From the NCBI RefSeq assembly GCF_001909055.1, contig NZ_LVWI01000066.1, positions 1-43,076 of the forward strand: a stretch of 43,076 bases of DNA, written 5' to 3'. Source of the DNA: Paenibacillus helianthi (lineage in GTDB: Bacteria; Bacillota; Bacilli; Paenibacillales; Paenibacillaceae). The translations under genes were made by a program, and so were the position numbers. Numbering within the stretch: the first letter of the stretch is position 1; every line of letters begins with the position of its first letter. A model generated the notes under the pieces. It was not told where the DNA came from. It saw only the letters and a program-made list of their open reading frames with translations, and did not search any database. Of the stretch, positions 17,055-23,364 are shown in pieces.

Positions 17055-17836
17055 AATCCGCCACCTCCTTTACCCGGTCCCAGCTCTGCAATGATCCGCC
17101 GGTAAGAACCGTTTTTTTGCAGTCTGAACATTCTTTTAGCGGGACTGCTCCGTTCCTCATGACGCAAGAGGCGCCGCTCCGCCACCAGCAGCAGCTTCTC
17201 AATCGTAAAACTGATCACCAGATAGATAAGGGCGAGCGCAATATAGGTCTCAATAAAATGCTGGCTGATGCTGCCGAGTGTCTGTGCCTTTCCCGTCATC
17301 TCCATCACCCCTAGGGTAAAGGCCAGTGAGGTATCTTTCAGCAGCGCGATGACCAGATTGGAGAATACAGGAATGGCAATTCCTAACGCCTGAGGCAGCA
17401 CAATTCGTGAGAAAGCCTGAAAGGATGTCATTCCTGTCGCATATGCCGCTTCGACCTGCCCTCTGTCCACAGCCGTTACAGAAGCGCGGATCATCTCGGA
17501 CATGAAGGCTCCCGTATGCAGCCCGTAGGTCAGAATCACAAAGAACAGTACAGGCGTCCGCGTCACATCTACAGAAACAAGCTTCAAAATTTCCGGCAGG
17601 CCGTAATAGAACAAGAACAGCTGGATTAAAATCGGGGTCCCCCGGAAAAATGAGATATAGATCTCCGCGCAGGTCTTCAGGACCGGCACCTTGTACAGGC
17701 GGGGGAGGGCAATAAGGAATCCGACAAGGACACCCGACAGCAAAGAGCAGGCGACAATCAAAAGCGTGGTACCCAGCGTAGTCAACAGCTTGGGCAAAAA
17801 TGAGAATACATAGCTGATATCAAACGGTGCACCCAT
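17051..17836 (-). CDS. tcyL: Amino-acid ABC transporter permease (TcyL-like)
   Basis: 261-residue permease of the PAAT family, first of a heteromeric pair. The coupling loop begins VEAAYATGMT and ends RIVLPQAL, and FFRGTPILIQLFLFYYGLP is the typical RGTP region. Compared with TcyM it carries a longer basic C-terminal extension (about residues 220-261) ending in GKGGGGL. That extension encodes the overlap with the next gene, so it may be a by-product of gene overlap rather than functional. It lies 33 bases after the binding-protein gene. Confidence 0.85.
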   Translation of the reverse strand: MGAPFDISYVFSFLPKLLTTLGTTLLIVACSLLSGVLVGFLIALPRLYKVPVLKTCAEIYISFFRGTPILIQLFLFYYGLPEILKLVSVDVTRTPVLFFVILTYGLHTGAFMSEMIRASVTAVDRGQVEAAYATGMTSFQAFSRIVLPQALGIAIPVFSNLVIALLKDTSLAFTLGVMEMTGKAQTLGSISQHFIETYIALALIYLVISFTIEKLLLVAERRLLRHEERSSPAKRMFRLQKNGSYRRIIAELGPGKGGGGL

Positions 17837-17869
17837 ACAGCACCCCCTTCCCCCGATCTATGGTTCTGT

Positions 17870-18757
17870 TCACTTCACCGATGCATCAGTAACATCCGCT
17901 CCCAGCCATTCTGTGCTCAGCTTGCCAAGCGTACCGTCTGCCTTCAATTCCTTGATAGCTCCGTCAATGGCATCTGAGAGCTTTTGCGATTCAGCTTCAT
18001 TTTTGCGGAAGACATACAGAATGTCTGCGGAGGACAGTTCATCGCCTACAGCCTTTAGCTTGCCTTGTGGATCAATGACCGGCAGTACAAAATCTGCAGC
18101 GAGCGTTGCATTCACCCGTCCCGAGCTAATTTGACTTACCGTATCATTGGCGGCTCCGTTCTGATAGACGATCGTAATCGCATTGTCATGCTCCTTGTTG
18201 TAGTTCTCCAGAATGGTGGACTGCGCACTGGTCGCACTGGTCAACACCTTTTTACCTTTCAGATCATCCAGCGACTGAATCGGATCGTTATTGTCCTTGG
18301 CAACAATAATGCGGTTTCTCCAATGGGCGTAGGCCTCTTTGTTAAAGGAGTACTTTTGCTCCCTCTCCGGGTTTTTCTCCATGACGTGAGCGACCAGATC
18401 AATTTTTTTGGTGTCCAGACTCAGCAGCAAATTGCTGAAATCCATCGTCTGCAGTTCAAATTCGTACTCCGGCAGACGATTGTCAACTTCCTTGATCAGT
18501 TCCACATCAAAGCCTGTTAGCTTGCCGTTCTCATCGATGTAGCATACCTTGGGAAAACCAGTTCCTGTACCGACGACAATCTTGGTCACTTGGGCTGGCT
18601 TTTCTGTTGCGGCAGAAGGTTCTGCCTTAGTTTGTGGTGCTGCTTCAGCTACATTGTTGCCCTTATTGCTGCTCGCACTATTATTACCGCAGCCTGCAAT
18701 CGCAAGCGTCAAAATCAAAGCATAGGCTAGCGAGATTGTCTTCTTCGTCTTCTTCAT
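17870..18757 (-). CDS. Sulfur amino acid binding lipoprotein (TcyJ/TcyK-like)
   Basis: 295-residue extracellular solute-binding protein of family 3. The N-terminus KKTKKTIS with a hydrophobic stretch and the lipobox LAIAGC places the lipidated cysteine at residue 23, followed by an Asn/Ser/Ala/Glu-rich linker to about 58. The binding domain then begins (KIVVGTGTGFPKVCYIDENG) and includes GFDVELIKEV and the usual C-terminal KLSTEWLG. It captures the substrate outside the membrane and delivers it to the two permeases. B. subtilis has two such genes in tandem here (tcyJ and tcyK); this operon has only one. The ATG follows AAAGGGG. The gene begins 14 bases after the acetyltransferase stop. Confidence 0.85.
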   Translation of the reverse strand: MKKTKKTISLAYALILTLAIAGCGNNSASSNKGNNVAEAAPQTKAEPSAATEKPAQVTKIVVGTGTGFPKVCYIDENGKLTGFDVELIKEVDNRLPEYEFELQTMDFSNLLLSLDTKKIDLVAHVMEKNPEREQKYSFNKEAYAHWRNRIIVAKDNNDPIQSLDDLKGKKVLTSATSAQSTILENYNKEHDNAITIVYQNGAANDTVSQISSGRVNATLAADFVLPVIDPQGKLKAVGDELSSADILYVFRKNEAESQKLSDAIDGAIKELKADGTLGKLSTEWLGADVTDASVK

Positions 18758-18771
18758 CTTTTATATCCCCT

Positions 18772-19278
18772 TTAAATGGAAGTTGTTGGATCTGCAAGCT
18801 TCTTTCTCATTAGAACCATAATCCCGTCGCCATTGCCGGGGTCCAGCTCCACAAATTTTTCGTACCCCCGCCGTTCATACATTGAAACCAGCCAGGGATG
18901 TTTTTGCGCTGTTGCCAAAGTTACAGCAGATGCTCCCAGCTTGCCGAGGATGATATTCTCCTCCACCCAATCCAGCAGCTTGCCGCCATACCCTTTTCCG
19001 CGGGAGTCCGGATTGACCGCAAACCACTTGACAAAAGGAAGCTCAGTAAGCGTCTTGATCTCCTCGCCCTTGGAAAGCGTGACCGTCGCCTGCACACTGT
19101 TGTCAATTTCAAGTACATAACACTCGTTACTGGCTATATTATCTTCGATCAGGGCCACATCGGCTGTAGCTGCCGGCCAATGCAGCCCGAGTTCACGAAT
19201 CATGGCATAGGCGCGATATGTAATATCCTGCAATCGCTGTGCATCTTTAAGCTCTGCAAGCCGGTAGACCTCCCCCAT
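18772..19278 (-). CDS. GNAT acetyltransferase (YtmI-like), first operon gene
   Basis: 168-residue Gcn5-related N-acetyltransferase. Motif A is clear (WFAVNPDSRGKGYGGKLLDW), and motif B includes YERRGYEKFVEL near the C-terminus. It corresponds in type and operon position to B. subtilis YtmI. In the alkylcysteine salvage scheme this enzyme N-acetylates S-alkylcysteine using acetyl-CoA, which makes it a substrate for the flavin monooxygenases. The start is the ATG at 19276-19278 with GGAGG eight bases upstream. A TTG six codons earlier is open but lies before that site. A TATAAT and a conserved 14-bp element upstream mark the operon promoter. Confidence 0.82.
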   Translation of the reverse strand: MGEVYRLAELKDAQRLQDITYRAYAMIRELGLHWPAATADVALIEDNIASNECYVLEIDNSVQATVTLSKGEEIKTLTELPFVKWFAVNPDSRGKGYGGKLLDWVEENIILGKLGASAVTLATAQKHPWLVSMYERRGYEKFVELDPGNGDGIMVLMRKKLADPTTSI

Positions 19279-19301
19279 CTCCAATCCCTCCAGCAAATCA
19301 T

Positions 19302-19363
19302 ATTATATAATCCCTATAGAATTAGTGGTGATTATATGCAATTAACTTTATCACTGCATGCAA
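19302..19363 (-). promoter_or_regulatory. Operon promoter with candidate LysR operator
   Basis: On the minus strand a TATAAT (19331-19336) is followed four bases later by ACTAATTCTATAGG (19313-19326). No good -35 lies at 16-18 bases, which suits an activator-dependent promoter. The same 14-bp element with one mismatch lies at the identical distance from the -10 of the lysR gene. Confidence 0.55.
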
Positions 19364-19392
19364 CCATGCGCTAATAGAGTTTTTTAATCCAT

Positions 19393-20292
19393 TTATACAA
19401 TAAGTCGATTAGGCGTTTTGCCCGGCACGATCTCCAGCAGGCTTTCAACAAATCCGGCATGCTCCCCATTCAGAGAGATCAGGCTGGTCCGTAAAGAGAT
19501 GCCCTCCGTCTCAGCAATATCCACCCGAATTAAGGTTCCGGCTTTTACTTCATCCTGAACACTCAGGGCCGGGAGAAAGCAAATACCCGCTTTTCTGATC
19601 ACCAGCTTCTTGGCTGTCTCCAGATTATCTACCTGATACACAATATTCGGCGGCTGCTCCATGCTCTCCAATACGCGGTGGAGCCGCAACCAATCCAAAG
19701 AACCGCATTCAAAGAAAACAAGCGTCTCCTCGCGAATACTCTGAATGGAAGTGCGGCCCGGCCCGGATTGTGCCAGAGGATGTCCCTCGTACACATATAA
19801 GGAGATGGGGTCTTCACAGAATGGATAGGCCTGGATCGCCGGATTCACTACTTTACGGATAAAGGCAAGGTCAATATCCTTCGCTTTCAGCTTGTCAATC
19901 AAAGCTTCGGTGGGCGCTGTTGTCAGTTTGAGCGTCAGGTTGGGATAAGCGCTCTTCAAATGCAGCAGAAGATGCGGCATCAGATAATTGGAGACCGATA
20001 CCGTACTCCCGATTCTCAGCTCATCCGGAACAAGTCCTTTCGATTGGATTTGATGTTTGCCTGATTGGTAGACCTGCAGAATTTGCTGAGCGTAGGGGAG
20101 GAACTGCCTGCCTTTTTCTGTGAGATGAATCTGCTTGCCGAGCCGGTCAAACACTCTACAATCCAGCTCCCGTTCGAGCGACTGAATACGGGCAGTCACT
20201 GTAGGCTGGGAAATATACAGGACATCTGCCGCCTTATTGAAGCTCCCATAGTGGTTGATATATACAAAGGCCTCAATATTTTCGATGTTCAA
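19393..20292 (-). CDS. LysR-family regulator of the sulfur operon (YtlI/CmoR-like)
   Basis: LysR-type transcription regulator, 299 residues from the chosen start. The N-terminal winged helix-turn-helix (about 16-40: SFNKAADVLYISQPTVTARI) is followed by a LysR effector domain (about 90-290). It is encoded immediately upstream of the acetyltransferase operon, on the same strand, as ytlI relates to ytmI in B. subtilis, where it activates the operon. The start is a TTG at 20290-20292, nine bases after GGAGG. A GTG seven codons earlier would place that GGAGG inside the coding region and has no site of its own. The short 100-base gap to the next gene contains a separate promoter. An effector such as an acetylated or O-acetylserine-type compound is likely but not shown. 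Confidence 0.85.
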   Translation of the reverse strand: MNIENIEAFVYINHYGSFNKAADVLYISQPTVTARIQSLERELDCRVFDRLGKQIHLTEKGRQFLPYAQQILQVYQSGKHQIQSKGLVPDELRIGSTVSVSNYLMPHLLLHLKSAYPNLTLKLTTAPTEALIDKLKAKDIDLAFIRKVVNPAIQAYPFCEDPISLYVYEGHPLAQSGPGRTSIQSIREETLVFFECGSLDWLRLHRVLESMEQPPNIVYQVDNLETAKKLVIRKAGICFLPALSVQDEVKAGTLIRVDIAETEGISLRTSLISLNGEHAGFVESLLEIVPGKTPNRLIV

Positions 20293-20366
20293 TTGCCTTC
20301 CCCTCCATCTCACTCATATAATATTTACTTTTCCAATCGATTAACAAGGAATTAAAGCAGTACTTA

Positions 20367-20413
20367 CCTATAGATTTAGTTTATATCTTATTCACAGCTC
20401 CTTTTCTTGTCAA
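20367..20413 (-). promoter_or_regulatory. lysR promoter with shared 14-bp element
   Basis: On the minus strand, TTGACA (20408-20413), a 17-base spacer and TAAGAT (20385-20390) form a good sigma-A promoter. Four bases after the -10 comes ACTAAATCTATAGG (20367-20380), nearly identical to the element at the operon promoter. Its location around +1 would suit autorepression. Confidence 0.6.
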
Positions 20414-20471
20414 CTAATCACGCTTATAGATAGAACTTTTCTATCCTTTTATCAGAAATGTTAAATCCCTC

Positions 20472-20500
20472 TTATATTCATCGGATTTGTCGATTATAAT
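20472..20500 (+). promoter_or_regulatory. Candidate promoter of the plus-strand GNAT gene
   Basis: TATAAT at 20495-20500 is preceded at 17 bases by the weak -35 TTATAT (20472-20477). The acetyltransferase ATG is 39 bases downstream. Confidence 0.4.
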
Positions 20501-20538
20501 GAAGGTCATTCATTCGGATTAGGAACAGGAGGCATACG

Positions 20539-21075
20539 ATGTCCAGCTTCAAAGAGATCCATATCCGCAACGCAGCGGATTCAGACCGTGATGCCATTGC
20601 CGAACTACTGCTGGAGGCCTATGGTCAATATGCTGCCGAACTGCCTGAGCCCTTTTGGGCTGAATACCGTCATTCCATTCTTGATTCTGTAGATGGAACT
20701 GCTCCATATGCGCGGATCATCGCTGAGATGGACAACCGGATTATCGGAAGTGTGCTGCTCTTCCTCTCCTCTGAGAAAGCGTATGGGAGACCTGAGCTGG
20801 GCATCCATTCCCCGATTATCCGTCTACTGGCCGTCTCACCGGGTGTCCGGGGCCGCGGGATTGCAGCACTACTCATCCGCGAAGCAGCCAGAATATCCAA
20901 GGAGCTTGGAGCCGCTACCCTGAATCTCCACACCTCGGATATGATGGCTTCAGCGATCAGGCTCTACGAAAGACTAGGTTTCCAGCGGGCCTATGACACC
21001 GATATTATGAACGGAAATACCCTGGTCAAGGGCTATTGCCTTGATCTGGAAACCTTCTCCAGTTCTTATAGATAA
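20539..21075 (+). CDS. GNAT-family N-acetyltransferase
   Basis: 178-residue acetyltransferase with a clear acetyl-CoA loop (LLAVSPGVRGRGIAALLIRE, about 94-113) and the downstream YERLGFQRAYD motif. It is divergent from the lysR gene and not part of the sulfur operon. CAGGAGG precedes the ATG by seven bases. The acceptor substrate cannot be predicted. Related Bacillus and Paenibacillus proteins act on small amines, antibiotics or protein termini. Confidence 0.8.
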   Translation: MSSFKEIHIRNAADSDRDAIAELLLEAYGQYAAELPEPFWAEYRHSILDSVDGTAPYARIIAEMDNRIIGSVLLFLSSEKAYGRPELGIHSPIIRLLAVSPGVRGRGIAALLIREAARISKELGAATLNLHTSDMMASAIRLYERLGFQRAYDTDIMNGNTLVKGYCLDLETFSSSYR

Positions 21076-21174
21076 GGGATACCCTATTAACTTACCTTTG
21101 TAAATTGAATAGATTGTAATTGCTCATCCGCTCCTTTAAAATTAACCTTATATGATGAATAAGGGGCTTTACCT

Positions 21175-21894
21175 ATGAATTTTACAGCGATTGACTTTGA
21201 AACTGCCAACTCCAGCCGCTCCAGCGCCTGCGCTTTGGGGCTTGTTCAAGTGAGAGAAGGCGCAGTGAGCGCCGAGCATGTATGGCTGATTGATCCGCAG
21301 CAGCGGTTCGATGGCATGAATATTGCGATTCACGGGATCACCCCCTCAATGGTTGAGGGTAAGCCTACGTTTGACGAGCTGTGGCCAACACTTGAACCGC
21401 TGCTGCAGGGAGAGGTTGTGGTAGCGCATAACGCTGCCTTTGATATGAGTGTCCTGCGTTATTGTCTGGACCGCTCGGCCTTCAGCTATCCGGATTTTCA
21501 ATACATGTGCACCTACCTGCTTGGCAAAAAGATGCTGCAGGAGCTACCCTCCCATAAACTGAATGTGATGTCCCAGTATTTCGGGATCAGCCTGAAGCAT
21601 CACGATGCACTGGATGATGCCAGGGCTGCAGCTGCCATTCTGCTCAAGCTGATGGAACGCGGGCAGCATACTGATCCCTTACATCTGGCCGGGAGTCAAG
21701 GCTATAAGGCTGGAACGATGTATGCCGGCGGCTATACCCCTTTCAAGTCTCCGCCTAAGAAAGCTGCCAAGAAACCTTCAGCCAAAAAATCTGCTACCAC
21801 CAAACCTTCCGGTGCTCCGGGTCTTTCATCCTCTTCTGTTTCCCTGGGCCGGAAAGATTTCGGCGGTTCATCTAACTTTAGCAATTTCTTTTAA
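21175..21894 (+). CDS. DEDD 3'-5' exonuclease (DnaQ fold) with basic tail
   Basis: 239 residues. The DnaQ-like exonuclease core covers about 1-165 with Exo I (IDFETAN, Asp7/Glu9), Exo II (AHNAAFDMSVL, about 90-100) and Exo III (HHDALDDARAA, His and Asp of the DEDDh type). After residue 180 comes a low-complexity Lys/Pro/Ala/Ser tail (KKAAKKPSAKKSATTKPS), then Gly/Ser-rich sequence ending SNFSNFF. Such proteins resemble DNA polymerase III epsilon and trim 3' ends of DNA or RNA. The basic tail probably adds nucleic-acid affinity. The gene stands alone and is followed by a hairpin. Confidence 0.85.
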   Translation: MNFTAIDFETANSSRSSACALGLVQVREGAVSAEHVWLIDPQQRFDGMNIAIHGITPSMVEGKPTFDELWPTLEPLLQGEVVVAHNAAFDMSVLRYCLDRSAFSYPDFQYMCTYLLGKKMLQELPSHKLNVMSQYFGISLKHHDALDDARAAAAILLKLMERGQHTDPLHLAGSQGYKAGTMYAGGYTPFKSPPKKAAKKPSAKKSATTKPSGAPGLSSSSVSLGRKDFGGSSNFSNFF

Positions 21895-21928
21895 ATTCTG
21901 CCCGGACGCCAGCGCTTCCCCCAGCACA

Positions 21929-21965
21929 CAGAACCCCCGATCCATGTAGCGGATCGGGGGTTCTG
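21929..21965 (+). terminator. Hairpin after the exonuclease gene
   Basis: A perfect 15-bp stem (21929-21943 with 21951-21965) encloses a 7-base loop. The stem is GC-rich. There is no T-tract behind it on either strand, so it may act as a processing or stability hairpin or a weak terminator. Confidence 0.6.
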
Positions 21966-22020
21966 CCTGCTATACAACCCTATCTATATCCATTGAACTT
22001 GAAGTCCTACTAAAGTGGGG

Positions 22021-22163
22021 AAGTAACGGAGGGGAATTTTGGAACTGGAGGAGCGAACGCGTCCGCCTTTATATTTGGCTTTCTACCGCGTCCAGCGGTT
22101 TCAATCAGGAAATCCAAATATAACAGCGGCCGGAAGTCCAAACATTCTCTGCAGTTACGTTCC
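22021..22163. repeat. Long imperfect palindrome, probable interspersed repeat
   Basis: Outer arms 22021-22046 and 22134-22163 are roughly complementary (GTAAC...GGAAT..TTTGG). Inner arms 22069-22078 (TTATATTTGG) and 22114-22123 are exactly complementary, and a small CCGC-GTCCA-GCGG hairpin sits in the centre. The whole can fold into one long stem. It fills most of the 300-base gap between the exonuclease and YhaM genes. No open frame covers it. I suspect a dispersed repeat of this genus, from memory of similar sequences, not from a search. Confidence 0.5.
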
Positions 22164-22196
22164 ATCCCGCGTTAGTATAATTTCAGTTCAGCTTAT

Positions 22197-23153
22197 CTAG
22201 ATCTTCAACCGATACACAGCCTTATTCTCCAGCCCCCGGATGAATGGCGTCCATTCCTCAGTCTCCGGTGTCGTATCCAGCGCGTCTTCCACCATCTGCA
22301 GCTTCGCATCCATCGCATCAATATGATGAAGAGCCACGGCCTCTGCCGTCTGCGGCTGAACCGGGCTTCCCCACTCACCCAGGTTATGGTGGGATAATAC
22401 CAGATGCTGTAAGCCGAGCACTTTTTCCGATTCCAAATCAATACCTGAGCGGATCGCTGCCTCAGTGATCCAATTAGAAGCCATAGAGATATGACCGATC
22501 AGCTTACCCTGCACACTGTAGTCAGACACAATCCCGAACTGCGAGATCATTTCCTCGGGCTTGGCGATATCATGCAGAATAATCCCCGCCTTCATCAGGT
22601 CGGGATTCAGGAACGGCCGCTGCTTGCAGAGGAACTCCCCGATTTCCAGCATCCGCACCATATGATAAGCAAGACCGGCAAAATAAGCGTGATGATGGGT
22701 TTTGGCAGCCGGATAATGCATTAATTTCTCTTCCACTTTACCCACACAAAACGATACAATGGTCGCAATCTCCGTGTCGGTGATGCTATTCATCACTCCC
22801 TTGATGGTATGAATCAGATCCACCGGACGAATGGGTGCGGACCTTATAAAATCAGTCAGTGAAACATTATCCGAATCACTTGCCAGTCTGATCTTGGTAA
22901 CCTTCACTTGAAGCTTTTCGCGGTAGGTATGCGCAACCCCGCGTACCTTCACAAGTGCCATCGGGAAAAAGGTCTCTTTATCCGTTGTGCTTACATCCCA
23001 AAATTTGGCCGAGATTTGACCGCTGGAATCTCCCAGAACAATATCAAAATAATCCTTTGGAGGAGTACCGTTTGTTTGTTTGATTACCAGCTCCCGTAGC
23101 AGATAAAAGCCGACAAATTCATCCTGCGGAGATAGCTGTTTAATAAGTGTCAT
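22197..23153 (-). CDS. yhaM: 3'-5' exoribonuclease YhaM-like (OB plus HD domain)
   Basis: 318 residues combining an OB-fold nucleic-acid binding domain (about 10-90; DYFDIVLGDSSGQISAKFWD) with an HD phosphohydrolase domain. The latter shows KTHHHAYFAGLAYH, then LMKAGIILHDIAKP and LVLSHHNLGEWGSP, and finally ALHHIDAMDAKL. This is the architecture of YhaM, a metal-dependent 3'-5' exoribonuclease of Gram-positive bacteria acting in RNA turnover. The ATG at 23151-23153 was chosen because GGGAGG lies eight bases upstream; an open frame five codons longer includes that site. The gene is monocistronic. Confidence 0.88.
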   Translation of the reverse strand: MTLIKQLSPQDEFVGFYLLRELVIKQTNGTPPKDYFDIVLGDSSGQISAKFWDVSTTDKETFFPMALVKVRGVAHTYREKLQVKVTKIRLASDSDNVSLTDFIRSAPIRPVDLIHTIKGVMNSITDTEIATIVSFCVGKVEEKLMHYPAAKTHHHAYFAGLAYHMVRMLEIGEFLCKQRPFLNPDLMKAGIILHDIAKPEEMISQFGIVSDYSVQGKLIGHISMASNWITEAAIRSGIDLESEKVLGLQHLVLSHHNLGEWGSPVQPQTAEAVALHHIDAMDAKLQMVEDALDTTPETEEWTPFIRGLENKAVYRLKI

Positions 23154-23294
23154 TTTGGAGCCTCCCATTACTAACAGGACCTTAGCCTGTTGTGTATATT
23201 AAACTTTAGACATTCACCTCCAAAATCCCTCTAATTACTATACGATTCCTAATTGGATTTATGCTCTCGTCCCACTACATGCCGTTCTTCATCG

Positions 23295-23347
23295 ATAAAA
23301 AAAGGGGTTATCCCAGGCCAATTGCAAATGACCAAGGATAACCCCTT
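23295..23347 (-). terminator. Terminator of the FMN-binding exoprotein gene
   Basis: A 12-bp perfect stem (23302-23313 with 23336-23347) is followed on the minus strand by TTTTTTT. It lies 18 bases after the stop codon. Confidence 0.88.
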
Positions 23348-23364
23348 CAATGCTTATTAGGAAA

